Part shown: piece after piece, positions 42,240 to 54,179 of the stretch
Position numbering within the stretch: position 1 is the stretch's first letter
How the letters are laid out: every line of letters begins with the position of its first letter
Origin: Glandiceps talaboti
Lineage: Eukaryota; Hemichordata; Enteropneusta; Spengelidae
Assembly (NCBI RefSeq): GCF_964340395.1
Contig: NC_135568.1
Span: forward strand, 15,834,276-15,898,275
Direction of reading: 5' to 3'
Length of the DNA stretch: 64,000 bases
Program-made: the position numbers and the translations under genes
The notes under the pieces: model-generated
The model's database searches: none
Told to the model about the DNA's origin: nothing
The model's input: only the letters and a program-made list of their open reading frames with translations

Positions 42240-45200
42240 ATCAAATTGACATATTTATGACCCGATTTACGATTAACATAGCCAAACTGGTACAAATTAT
42301 TTGCTGTCTCTACCCATCATCCCAGTCTGACTGTGATTCATTTATAGCCATGGTTAGACGACTTTGACACGAGGCAAGCGGGCTAAATTGAAAAGTATGC
42401 CCGTCGCAACGGTTACCACAACATTATTTCATCAACAGCATATATAGATAAAAGATACATGTACTAATGTATATGTATCCTTTATCAATGTCAACAGGCA
42501 GAATATGGGTTATTCATTGGAAGTACCATGGAAGTGTAAGTCATTCCATTAAATGCATTGTACGTGAACTTCACGGCGCGTGCATAAGGGCATGTTTACA
42601 CCACCCACAGACAAATAATGCCATTTGTCTGTGCATCCACCCGACATCTCTAACATGACTGACAGTAATAAATGTGACTACATGGATTTCACTGGGCACT
42701 TTTAGATCTCGATAAAAACATTTAAATGGATCGGTTGTTATATATCTCCTTTATTGTATCATTTCTTTTCACCATGTGCTCCGCTTTGATTTTTTCTTAC
42801 CAAACAACCAGAAGTCGGAAGGTTCCCCAGTCTACGGACTTTCATACGCGATCACACCAAGCTACGCGGTCATGAATTTTTGACATGTTAAAAACACGAT
42901 ATCAACATATTCTTTGTGATAATAGATTGTGTGGGCGCTTTTAACAACCATTTGGAGAGTGTGAGGTGAAAGTTTCGGCATAGAATGTCCACAACTCGAG
43001 GGAGTACACATCTCTTGGTCAATGCGAAACCCTTTGAGTTGCCGCACTGGGACTGAAGTTTTTCGGTGAATTTCGGTTGTGTTTCAACGCCGATGAAATC
43101 TTAAGGGTGGCTAAAGCCAAAGAATGTGTGTATTTCTTGGAACATGCTTTCGGGAAATAGGGTAGGTAGTAGGGAACCTGTATTTCATTTCGCTTTGACC
43201 CAAGAAAGGGGGCAAAATTTAACGTTTTTGTTTTTGAAAATTTTCCGGGACTTTGCTTATTATAGATAAAAAAAGAGAAAGGGCTTTCCCATTCTAGCAA
43301 AGACAACTCCACGCACGGTGCTCACAGTTCTTGTACCATACACAATCGTCTGCATACTGATTGCATCAGGATCAGGACTTTTTAATTAGCTTGGCTTTGT
43401 AGCGAATGGTGAAACTTTCGGCGCAGTATGCCGACAACTCAAGAGCGAACACGTCCCTTTGTCAATGCGAAACATTTGGCAAATTTCACCCCACCCCTAC
43501 CCTTAAATTTTTGAAAATTTTCCTCTTTTCGCGTGACTTTCCTTATAAGCGGGTTTGAAATAGGGTGGTCGTGTTCCCGAAAAATCCGCACATTTTTGTT
43601 TCTTGGCCCAGGATAGCTTTTCTCTCATATCCCTTATACGCTTGTATGAAATCGGGCAACGTACATGGATAAATCATGATGGATGGATTAGCATTTTACC
43701 CGCCTTGACACACTGTCACTATTTCAAGATAATCATCTTTTGGATACCATACGCTGCACCTAATGTCGACCCTTGACCCATTTTACCACTTAGCTGAGAG
43801 TCACCTCGTGTTTGGGGATTTTGTAAATAATTGCAGGAGAACTAAATATAAGGAAAAATAGAGTTCCCGTGTCTATAGCTACAATTTCATACAAATATAC
43901 ATCTTGATCTGTAGTTACATGTATCTCTGCTAATAGACTGCACTAAGCTTGTTTTTTTATGATTATACCACTGAACTAAGGAAAAATTAAGATTGTTTCC
44001 TATCCCCTCTTGCACCGATCTGAGCGGGCCATGTCAAGCATTTTTTTTTAGCTTACGTGTTAACAAAATTTATTTTTGATTTGTTCAAACGCAGCGTAGT
44101 TACACGATGCAACTCATGAAGCAATTCGTCGATTGCGACGAGGCTAGCAACTGTGATGGAGCGCGCACACGACGCAACAAGTCGCATGGTGAGTCGCAAG
44201 AGATAACTGTTGCACATGCGTAGATATAAAAAAAGTTACATGTCATAGAGGTCAAGTCGTCTAGCGGCAGGAACTTGGCAGAAATGCTATAAAATTGCTT
44301 GTATTTACGAATACAATGACTGAAAATTTGTTGAGGTATCGATAGTAAAACTATATTCAATTCGAAGTTCGTTTAGGGCGATGTTGATCTTTTCGACATC
44401 GCTACTTGCATTCCTTAGAAATAAAATTATATTCAGCGGAAATTAAGCATTCTTTGTATACTATTGATAAGTGGTAATCATGGTGATAAATAAAAATTTT
44501 ATCAAAAATACTTGCCGAATAGAATATTTATACTAAAAACATGGCGGTCATAACATTGAACGTCATTTGACACGTTGGTATATGTCAAAGGTTATCACTT
44601 GCGATGCGACGATGTGGTTACACGGTGCAACTCATGAAGCAACTCAAGAAGCAACTTGCGACTCGTCGCAGAAAAACCGACATTTCGGTTTCCTTGCGAC
44701 GCACCTAGCGACGACATAAGACCCTGTAACGGAGCGAGTGCACGATGCAATTCGTCGCATGGTGAATGGTGCGTTGCTCGTCGAGTTTCATCGTGTAAGC
44801 GGGCTATATGCGTGCAATGTGATACAACGTGTGTGTTGGTCGAAAGTAAAAACTAATGCACGATCAACCTTTACAGCAGAAGGGAGAAGTGTTAATCACT
44901 GTCGTGGTGAGACAGTCAAAATCAAAACTATGTTTTGCAGAGACAGTAAAATGTTTTACAATTTGAATTGCAATCAGAGTTTGTTGTGTTTATCGATGTC
45001 ATGGTATATGATAAACATACATCTGTGACAGGTCGTTCATTTTCCCTTTTCGCGTTAAGAGTATGACATTTCGTTTTTTTTTTTTTTTTGAAGTTGTTTT
45101 TCTTGTTTGTTTGTTTGTTTGTATGGTTTTGTTTTTTTTGGGGGGAAGACGTTACGGTTTCGACTACGGTCAGACGAAGAATCTTCGTCCGCCCTGTCAT

Positions 45201-45449
45201 GACCGCGGCTGGACGGCAACTAGTCCTGCTTGCAGACTGTGTACGCCTTTCCAAAGACTCAAGGGAAGACTTCACTCTGTATGCAAGCAGGCAAGCAGGA
45301 CTAGACGGCAATTTGAATTTTGAATCTAGGATAGTCTGACAGGGGGCATCATCCAAATGGGGGGGGGGGGGCATTTTATCTTTTTAGGGGCCCTGGCCAA
45401 TATTATAGTAATTATGAAACATGACGGGTCAGGCTTGATATACGAAAGG
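42240..45449 (+). other. Intergenic with two pairs of old direct repeats
   Basis: I see no gene. 42968-43028 and 43407-43470 share GTGAAAGTTTCGGC or GTGAAACTTTCGGC, then GACAACTC or CACAACTC and GTCAATGCGAAAC. 44096-44200 and 44618-44790 share GCAACTCATGAAGCAA, ATTCGTCG, GCGACGA and CGCATGGTGA. T-runs lie at 45075-45140. Confidence 0.55.
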
Positions 45450-45664
45450 TCGTAAGAGAGTGAAGGACACACCAGACGTTATGTTAGGGTACTAGAAAGC
45501 TACTGAAGAACTTTATTCAATCATAAGTATATCAAGATTACATGATGCGTATCGATGTGTATCTACAGGAAATGATCACATACTTTGGGAATGGTAAATA
45601 GCAACATATGTTTGGGGAATTTATGATTAATGATCAATGTTAGCACAAGAGATTGTTCAAGACT
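45450..45664 (-). repeat. BEL/Pao 3' LTR
   Basis: It matches 50454-50668 base for base from TCGTAAGAGAGTGAAGG to TTGTTCAAGACT. The true LTR may extend a few bases (toward CCCCCACA) in the other copy; this one diverges right after TCG. Confidence 0.9.
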
Positions 45665-46113
45665 TTGAGTCTCCGACATGGTTTCCGACATTTACTCCGG
45701 CCCGCGAAAAATGTCAAGATCAAATATAATTAAGATACGTTGGATACAAACTAATATTCACATAGTATAATGTTGAAATTAATCATTGGTCGAACTACTA
45801 AAATAAGCTAGGTATAGAAATCCTTTTTGTTCATCTAGGCGAGTATAAACGATGTGTGTTGACCTATGACAAACTTAGATTTCTTTCAAACTATAAACTA
45901 ACGCATAAATTCAACATGTATAAACATCATAATAATGAAGTAATTGATTACGTCCGTCAGAGTTCTGTAATCATACTGCTTAAGATCGTATTAAACAGAA
46001 TCATAATGTAAGGTTCATCAAGTATTAAAATGATCAAGTCAAAGTTCTCTGAAAGAGGAATCAATAAGTTCTGATTATGAAACTTTACATTAAAGTTAAG
46101 CATTGATCAGTTC

Positions 46114-47151
46114 TCAGTCCGATATTAATTTAGTCCATTCCTTGATTTTCTTCATGGCGTTCTTAGTTGCTTGTCTTACCGGACGTTGAGAGCGAGTTGT
46201 AGCGTCACACGTCTCGACTACTGATTCAGTCGATTCGGTTTCACTGGTATCGTCACTGTTAATCTCGAGAGGATACAGTTTAGTAACTGGGCGATTACTG
46301 TATCCATTTGCCGTCTTGATTTCGGCTGAACGAACTAGTCCATCGTTGCCAGGTTTGAGTTTTTGAACGACGGCGAGTTTCCAATGCGTACGTTTTTTCT
46401 GATCGTCGTGGACAAGTACGATATCTCCGACTTTGATTTCATTTTTAGTGGAGCCCTTTGTGACATTGAAATCCCGTTCTTTCAATGCAGTCAAATATTC
46501 CTCGATCCACCGGGTGTGGAAGTGTTGCAAGAGTTTTGCGAGACGATGCGATCTCTTTTCTAAGAGTGGTTGTGTCATATAATTTGGATCGCGTAGTTCG
46601 TTGATGTCAATTTCGTCATATGGTAGCGTTGTTATATTTCGACCTACTATAAGTTGCGGCTCATTGGAGTCACCGTAAACATAGGTTAGTGGTCGATCAT
46701 TTATGACGGCCTCTACTTCAGCGAGTAGCGTTCTGAGTTCATCTTCGTATACGTATGCACGTCGTAGTACCTTTTTCAGACAGAGTTTTGTGATGCCGAT
46801 TAATCGTTCCCAAAAGCCTCCGAACCAAGGGGCTCTCTTGGGTATAAAGTCCCACTGTACGAGGTGGTTCGCGAGAAACGCTTTCACCGATGGAGACTTC
46901 ATAAGTTCGTGAATTTCCTTCGCTGCAGCTTCGTATGTTGACGCGTTGTCACTCAGCATGCGATTCGGTAATGAACGTCGAGCTGCAAATCGACGAAATG
47001 CGCGAAGAAATGCACTTGTTGTCATGTTATCAACTAATTCTAAGTGTACGCCACGTGTTGTAGCACACGTAAATAAACAAACATACCGTTTGGCTTCCTT
47101 GCCAACTTCCAGTTTAACATACAGTTCGCCTGTAAAATCAACGCCTGTTAC
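46114..47151 (-). pseudogene. BEL/Pao integrase, C-terminal part
   Basis: The frame is open from the 9-bp target duplication at 47143-47151 down to 46114. It shows the first catalytic Asp in GVDF right after the insertion point. A CATTRGVHLE block follows, then the second Asp in LSDNAS and the Glu in GGFWERL of the DDE integrase core. The DUF5641-like C-terminal domain (VGDIVLVHDD, HWKLAVV) comes next. It is cut from its N-terminal part only by the 578-bp insertion. Confidence 0.9.
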
Positions 47152-47729
47152 ACGAGTATAAAGTTGGCGTCAGATTCAGATTCAGATTCAGCTAGCGTCA
47201 TATTGAGCGTCAGATTCAGCGTCAGATCCGAAGACACCCGACGGACTCAATCAAACACGAAATAATACTGTTGAGACTACAGGGAAAGATTCCGTTTCAC
47301 AGCCTTTTGATGGAAGTTGAAATGTCTGTGCTTGCACAATTTTTATTTGGGGAAAAATATGTGAAATAGAGTTGAAATACTTGCAACCGAGACATTGATA
47401 GCTCCAAGTTCAGCCAGTGTATGTTCGTTGGTTGATACTTTTTGCCAATAATGTACATGGTGTCAGTAAAAGCTAAGTTTACGTATGTAATATGTTGTCA
47501 TTTTAAAAAATTTGAATTTAAAATTTAAAAATTGTGCAAGCAGAGACATTCCATCTTCCATCAAAAGGTTGTGAAGTAGAATCTTTCCCTGTAGTCTCAA
47601 CGGTATTATGTCAGTTTTGATTGAGTCCGTCGGGTGTCTTCGGATCTGACGCTATCTGACGCTGAATCTGACGCTCAATATGACGCTAGCTGAATCTGAA
47701 TCTGAATCTGACGCCAATTTTATACTCGT
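47152..47729. mobile_element. Mutator-like MITE inside the BEL integrase
   Basis: Long inverted repeats of about 190-200 bp start ACGAGTATAAAGTTGGCGTC on the left and ACGAGTATAAAATTGGCGTC on the right (read inward). An exact 9-bp direct repeat GCCTGTTAC lies at 47143-47151 and 47730-47738. Long inverted arms with a 9-bp target duplication are characteristic of Mutator-like elements. The arms contain tandem GCGTCAGATTCA motifs. No transposase. Confidence 0.9.
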
Positions 47730-50402
47730 GCCTGTTACTGTGAATGCCGGACGATCAGTAACGCGTACGACTGGTAGCGGTGCCTTGATAGGTGCTTGAT
47801 ATGATAGTCCGATTACAAACTTACAAGTAACACATTCCCTGGTTACCGATTTCACGACAACGCGAATGCTGGGTATCCAATAGTACTGACGTATCGCTGT
47901 GACAGTACCTTGTAATCCAATGTGTTTTGAATGGCGATGATGATACTGAATGATGAGGCGTGTGAAGTGATGATACTTCGGTAGCAACGCAGGAAACTTC
48001 GCAGTTTCCGTGAGTGGTGCATTGTGGAGACGTCCTCCACAGCGAACAATGTTATCTGTATCTACGAACAGTTTCAATTGTTTCACAAGTTGTCCGTGTT
48101 TTCTCTCGTTTGATTTGAGTAGTTTGATTTCATCTCCATAACAGTCCGATTGAATGTTAGAAATCCAAAGTTTCTCTGCAGTCTTAATTTCTTGCGCGGT
48201 TAATTCTCCGGTTACTCGATTGTCTGAATTTCGCATATTTCCAATGAAGCGTAGAACTAATGCCGTTACTCTGCGGAGTCTAGTTATTGAACTAAATCGA
48301 TTGACGTCGATGATCACGTTAATTCCTGAAGTTCGCGTGATTGTATCAAGTTTAGCTGAGTTCACAACCATAGCAGTTTCATGTTGGTCTTGTATCGTAA
48401 TGTAATTGTCCCGATAAGTTTCGAATGTCAGTTCGTCCTTAATACTAGTCGGATTGTCCGTAATCCCGAGTGTTTCTAATGTCCAGAAACGCTGTAATGA
48501 TTGTTGTTCGTCCGATGAATCCAAAAGTAGAAATGTAGAGTCTGTTCTATGACCACGTACGCGTCCAGGTACTGGTCCCGAAAGTAGATAGCCTAACTTC
48601 GATGATACCGCTGTGGGTGGTCCCCGAATTACCTTGTCACCAACGAAATTCCAGTAAAAATCTACTCCGATGAGTATGTCAACTACGAATGAAGGGCAAT
48701 TCGATGGAGGATGAGCTAATTTCAGTCCGTGTAGATGAGACAGTTCACTCATCTTCTTTGTCATTTGATTTTGCAACGGTGCTGCGATCTTTGGTATGAT
48801 CAAAGTCTTTAGTCGAATAGTGTCTCCGTTTTCCGCGATGACATCGATGTCGGTGGTTTTGAAAGTGCGTGAACGAGGTGCCTTTTCGCCGAATACTGCT
48901 AAACTTAACGTCTCCGTAGACGTTGCGACAATGCCAAGTTTGTCAGCGAAATCTTGGGTAATAAACGATCGAGTAGCGCCTTCATCGAATAAAATTGTTG
49001 CCGCAGTCTGTCTGCGTTGATTTGATGAATGTAGAACTTGCGCGACTGCTGTCTTCAACACGACGGAACCGAACTGGAAATCGTTTCCAGTTTCTGCAAA
49101 TTGTACACAGTCAGTCGATTTCGTTTCAACAGGTGGTCCAGTACATATAGAAGTATGATGTTTCTTACCGCATTTTTTACAACGTGATTTAGATGTACAA
49201 ACTTTAACTGCGTGACGACCAAGGCAATTGTAGCATAACCTGTTTTGGACGACGATCTGTTTTCGCTTGTCGGGTTCCGTAATGACGTCACAGTAGTTGG
49301 CGTAATGGCCTCCATTGCAGAATGTGCATTTTGGTGATTTCGGTTTTTCACGAGCGGGTTCGCGGGGTTTCCTTCCATGCGTTAGAAATGCTGCCGTAGA
49401 TGTCATATCATTCGAATTATGTTTGTCCGTAGTATTGTATAGATCGGATTGTAAACCGTCTTCCAATGCTTCAACTTCCTTAAGTATGGAAGTTCGTAAG
49501 TCCGTTAAATTCCATTCGTCTTCGTGGTCGCGGGAAATCTGTGTTCGTGTTTCGCTAGGTAACTTTCTCATGACGATCGGCACTAATAAATCGCCGTACG
49601 AATCCTCGTTTTTGCCGAGTGCTTTGAGACCGCGCACGTGTGTCTCGAGCGTGTCGTAGAAGTCTCGCATGCTTGAGATTTCTCTTGTCGGCGCTTGTAA
49701 ATCCCACAGTGCTGCCATATGTGCGTATATGATTTTGTGTTTCTGACCGTATCGTTTGGTCAGAATGTCCACAGCGTTTTCGTAGTTGGCGTCCGTCATC
49801 GATAGTCCCTCGATCGCACGGAGCGCTTCTTCGCGTAACTGGCCTTTAAGATATTGAAACTTCTGTACCGGAGTCAGGTTTGGATCGTCCCCGACGGCCG
49901 ATCTAAACGAGTCGAAAAAGGTTGTCCATTTGAGAACATCGCCTTCGAAGGTGGGGAGTTGTAGCTTCGGTAGCTGCGTCGTTTTCCCCCTATGTTCTGT
50001 CGTCTGAGGAGCGGGTAAGGGTTTCGCGGTTGTAAACTTGTTCAAAAGTCTCTCCCGTTTCAAAATCTGCATTCTGCTTTCATGTAGATAATCGTCTGCT
50101 TCCACGATGAGGTCCATGAGTTCGTCTTGGGTTGCTGATCCAAGAATATCTTCGTCTAATCGCTGCATATAGTCAACTTTCATGTGTAGACTATTTATGA
50201 TCCCTTGTAGTTCTAACAGTTTGTCGTTTTTCGTATCTTCGGATTCGCTGGACTCGATGTCCACTACCGCTTTGTCTGCCATCGTGAGTAGCTTCAAAGT
50301 TTGTCCCCTGTGGGCGGCCCTGTATGTCTTCAACGATGCGGCGTTACCTCCAGATACGGGCTGGCCCTGACGTTCGAGTTGTGGTGGTGTGTCGTGATCC
50401 AT
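47730..50402 (-). pseudogene. BEL/Pao gag-like, zinc-knuckle, protease and integrase N-terminal frame lacking RT and RNase H
   Basis: One uninterrupted frame runs from the ATG at 50402. A DUF1759-like gag region (LPKLQLPTFEGDVLKWTTFF) lies near residues 144-163. Three CxxC...H...C knuckles lie at about 359-371, 390-402 and 408-420. The DUF1758 aspartic protease motif DEGATRSF is at about 473-480. From about residue 670 (near 48390) the text jumps to the segment just before the integrase zinc domain (SSITRLRRVTALVLRF, then HxxHSKHIG, CVTCK). The usual reverse transcriptase and RNase H are missing in frame. The open frame runs on into the Mutator-like element to 47652 and gains a SDSDSDSA-type end. 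Confidence 0.9.
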
Positions 50403-50420
50403 GCTTAAACCTATCAAATC

Positions 50421-50435
50421 CTGGTCTCGGCACCA
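50421..50435 (-). other. Primer-binding site of the BEL/Pao element
   Basis: On the minus strand TGGTGCCGAGACCAG lies about 20 bases inside the 5' LTR match. TGG plus a tRNA-acceptor-like complement is the usual primer-binding form. The exact tRNA is not assigned. Confidence 0.65.
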
Positions 50436-50453
50436 AATTATGTGGGGGTAGGT

Positions 50454-50668
50454 TCGTAAGAGAGTGAAGGACACACCAGACGTTATGTTAGGGTACTAGA
50501 AAGCTACTGAAGAACTTTATTCAATCATAAGTATATCAAGATTACATGATGCGTATCGATGTGTATCTACAGGAAATGATCACATACTTTGGGAATGGTA
50601 AATAGCAACATATGTTTGGGGAATTTATGATTAATGATCAATGTTAGCACAAGAGATTGTTCAAGACT
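50454..50668 (-). repeat. BEL/Pao 5' LTR
   Basis: Identical to 45450-45664. Toward the interior it continues AACCTACCCCCACATAAT before the primer-binding site, so the LTR end could be at CCCCCACA. Confidence 0.9.
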
Positions 50669-50671
50669 GCG

Positions 50672-50857
50672 TACCCCCCTATGCTTTATCTAAACTCCGA
50701 TCCGGCGCAACACTAGTCTAATCGTAAACTGACATCGAGGGCCGAAGGCCCGATCTTGGGCCTTCGGCACTCGACCACTCTGGCCTTCGGCACTCGATAT
50801 CAGTTTGCGATTATACTAGTGTTGCGCCGAATCGGAGTTTAGATAAAATGTAGGGGA
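50672..50857. repeat. 186-bp hairpin element next to the LTR
   Basis: The left arm CTTTATCTAAACTCCGATCC, GGCGCAACACTAGT and TAATCGTAAACTGA is mirrored on the right by TCAGTTTGCGATTA, ACTAGTGTTGCGCC and GGAGTTTAGATAAAATG. The centre has GGGCCGAAGGCCC and two GGCCTTCGGCACTCGA copies. It starts three bases after the LTR match ends. It looks like a palindromic MITE. Confidence 0.9.
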
Positions 50858-52009
50858 AAAAAAGGCGCGAGTGACTGTTGACAGTTTAGGCTGCAGGTTG
50901 CTATTTTTACCCACTTTTCAAAATCAAAGAAACTTGTTGGCTGGCCACTGGGGGTAACTTATTGTGCAGGTCACATGCGAAATGCACTGTATTATTCGAT
51001 AGAACCTATGTGCTGGGCTAACTGCACACATAATTTTGTGTATTATACCCCCACCCCTAAACTTGATGGCTATTTTAAAACAATGATTATAGTTAGCATA
51101 TCATTGACCTCAGAAAATATCTCAATTCCACTATTACAATGTACTTTAAATGATTATATAACATTAACTATTTACTGTAACAGAGATGACAGTGGACCAA
51201 CTTATCTCTAAAACAACTCTTACAGATAACAGGAAGTGGTCCTGTTGTTTTAAAAAACACCAAGTCAAGATTATGGCTGAAATCTATCTTATACAATCAA
51301 ACTAGTCTGACTAGTTACACAAAGGCACCCACACACTACCCTGACCACAGTAAGATGACAACCAGTAGTTTACTAATACATCACTGAGGAACAGAAAGGA
51401 ATAGTGGAACAGCCACAACCTTGAAAGTGAATAATGAATAATTGAATAATCAGTACATCCAGTAATTTTGTCTCTATTATTGTCCAAACAGACCTCCAAA
51501 AAATTAATCATCATCATCATAGTGAGGTTGACCACCATTGACTGAATACTTATGTGCTCATACAGATTATTTACGTTTATATGTATTCATTTGTCATTAT
51601 TTTTTGCAAACTTATATATGTTTTGGATGATTATTATGATTTTATAAATAATTGTCGTTTGAACAACCCGCAAATTGACCCACAGTTAGGCCTGTCGACC
51701 CGCAAAATAACGATACTGCGAATTCCGTTAGTCTAGCTCAAATCACGACATCCATTAATTCCAATCTGGGTAAAGTGATTTCCTTGATTGGACCAAGGCG
51801 TTTTTTTTCCACTGCAAGCGATTATTTCGCGTCACGAACCAGGTACAGACTAGGCAGTGCAGCTGTATGCATCGGCGAAACAATGTAATTCGTATTGTTA
51901 TCTGGAAAGTATTGATATGGCAATACATACCGTTGCGTGATTGAGATCCGATTCGATTTCACGCCATTTTAGTCACAATTTTTTGAGGTAAACATTCGTC
52001 GGATTTAAT
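50858..52009 (+). other. Intergenic
   Basis: AT-rich DNA with no identifiable gene or repeat structure. Confidence 0.5.
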
Positions 52010-52014
52010 TTCAT

Positions 52015-52317
52015 CTTGGTCGTTCAGATCACAACGTCATCAATCTACTTCCAAGATACAGACCCTTTGTTCAGAGAGAACCCACCTGTACTCGTTCAGT
52101 GAAAGTTTGGTCGAATTATTCCATCGAAGAATTGAAAGTTTCTTTTAAATGTACAGATTGGGATGTGTTTGTAAACTCAGCCGCTAATATTGACGAACTT
52201 GCAGATTCAGTCTGCAGTTACATTAACTGCTGCGTCAGGTGTAACATTTGTATCCAACAGTATGAAGTGACTTCTAAACCAGAAGAAACAAGCGTTCATA
52301 CAACATTATATTGTTGA
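52015..52317 (+). mobile_element. LINE fragment: end of endonuclease and linker
   Basis: The frame reads LGRSDHNVINLLPRYRPF, the SDH end of an apurinic-type endonuclease. It continues with VKVWSNYSIEELKVSFKCTD, then WDVF and NIDELADSVCSYINCC, the linker before reverse transcriptase in many LINEs. A frameshift near the last 20 codons and the absence of what follows make it a dead fragment. Confidence 0.8.
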
Positions 52318-53580
52318 ATTGAAACGGGTACAGACGTGCAGAGGTGATACATATCCAAGTGGGTCCTTTAGCGATGCAACGCGTTCACGAGATAAGAAAT
52401 CGTTCCAAATGAACTACCAAACGAATGTAACCTTATTCATTTAGAGGGGTTGAAGATAAGAAATAAAACTTAGGAAGTAAATAGTAACACCCCAGCCATT
52501 AGCAGTAAAAAGCAAGACCAACGAAATTGAACAAATATATTTGACTTGAAGTTCAGCATACACATGAAAGCGCGCATGGAATGAACAAATAAATGATTCA
52601 GAATTGGAAGATGAAAAGAACACATATACTTCCAATGTCAAAATGTGAAACGAGACAAATGGAACTAAATTATTGAAATATTGTCAATTAATGTGAAAAG
52701 AAATAGATGACGTTTAAAGATAAAGTATACCGTCAATGTTGTGTGATGAATTGCCAATAAACGAATATTTCCGATCATAACAACGTAATTACTCAGCGTC
52801 AGGCCTGACTACACAATCACTCACTCAATCGTACCTCAGACCACTACGGGTCTGAGATCGTACTGAACCCTCAAACATACTTTTAACAGTAAATAACCCC
52901 AACTAAAAATACACTAGTTAAACTCTATAAAACAGCATATTCATCATAGCAACTCCAAGGGTGAAATAATAAGGCAAAGTATGAACATAATTTGGTTGGA
53001 TACAAGGTTCACAATATTATAAGTTATGACAACAACTTTCTAAGAATCGGTGAGAAAACTTCAAGGCCACGTGAGGACAAGTGTAAATGCATTTTGACTT
53101 CATTTCAGAGTTCATAATGAAAATTGCAAAAAATATCCTGAATGGAAATACGTGTACGGCGTAATAAAAAAAATGTGTGATTCCGATTACATTCAGTTTT
53201 AAAATAGTTGGGTAGGTAGATTTTTTATTTTGTTGTATTGTATTTTTTCCATGTGTGAGTGTCTAGTTTAGGTTTTCCATTGTTTTCCAAATGGTCTCTG
53301 TGTTGTTTATTTCTTTCTATCAGATGTACAGCTATTACAGATTGGAAGAATATGTTCATATTGTATTTTAAGTTGGTGTCAGTTTCCGCACCCACTATTT
53401 CTTGCTAGACTTCACGATTTTCGCGATTTCGTTATTGTTTTCCTCAAATACGTAAAAAAAAAAGAAAAAAGGTTAGGGTGGGCGTGAATATCTAGGTGGG
53501 GTCGGGTAACCAAAGCCGATTTCATAAGGTCGAGGTCTAAGCGTTGGTACCAGTGTGTGAACTTAAGGGGAAATGACTAC
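52318..53580 (+). other. Intergenic
   Basis: No gene is seen. TCAGACCACTACGGGTCTGA at 52836-52855 is a small stem. Confidence 0.5.
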
Positions 53581-53642
53581 TGGTCATAAGGACCGACATG
53601 TAGCAAATGCTGCTGGTCCTTAAGGAAAACTGCTGGTCCATA
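53581..53642. repeat. GGTCATAAGGACCGA repeat, copy 1
   Basis: GGTCATAAGGACCGA is followed by CTGCTGGTCCTTAAGG and CTGCTGGTCC. A related stretch at 55209-55293 has GGTCATAAGGACCGA, GTCGGTCCGAACGG and CTGTTGGTCTCGG. Short palindromes recur within both. Confidence 0.6.
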
Positions 53643-53801
53643 CTCAATGCAGTCCATGTTCACTACCTGTATCTACACCCCTCCCCCATTTGCAGACTAA
53701 ATGATTTTGAACTTTAATATGATACAGCATATCTTTAGATATAAAAGTAAAAGAGAGTACAACGAATTGTTCACTATCCACTATTATTTCATAAAATTTC
53801 C

Positions 53802-53860
53802 ACTCACAGAGTCAAAAGTAAATTTTGGATTCCCAACCAAGTAATTTTTGACTCTGTGAG
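53802..53860. repeat. Hairpin
   Basis: CTCACAGAGTCAAAA and TTTTTGACTCTGTGAG form a 15-bp perfect stem around a 28-base loop. Confidence 0.9.
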
Positions 53861-54179
53861 TAGAGATTTTCATTTGTAACTATGAACCCAGCTAGAGACT
53901 GCATATTCATTCTGTTCTTATAGACTATAGTGGTCTGAGACTGAATGTATTCATTCCACCATAGAAATACAGATCCATAGATTGTAGATAATATGGGTGA
54001 ATGAATGAATCAATAAATCTACATTATCTGCAATCTCTAAGAGATCACAGTCCTCTCCTTCCTCTCTGTACGATTCACTAAATTCTGAATCACATAATCC
54101 AAAGTCAGATTCATCGTCTTGGCAACAGCTGATGTAGCTTTCCAACTCTTATCGAACGTAGACCCACACATTCACATCA

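Larger units (their letters stand above)
45450..50668 (-). mobile_element. BEL/Pao LTR retrotransposon, internally deleted and interrupted
   Basis: Two 215-bp direct LTRs with no difference that I can find bound a minus-strand interior. The interior has a primer-binding site, a gag-like/protease frame, an integrase in two parts and a non-coding 3' region. Reverse transcriptase and RNase H are absent. Identical LTRs indicate a recent insertion, so it was presumably mobilised in trans or lost its polymerase very recently. I could not identify a target-site duplication. Confidence 0.92.
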
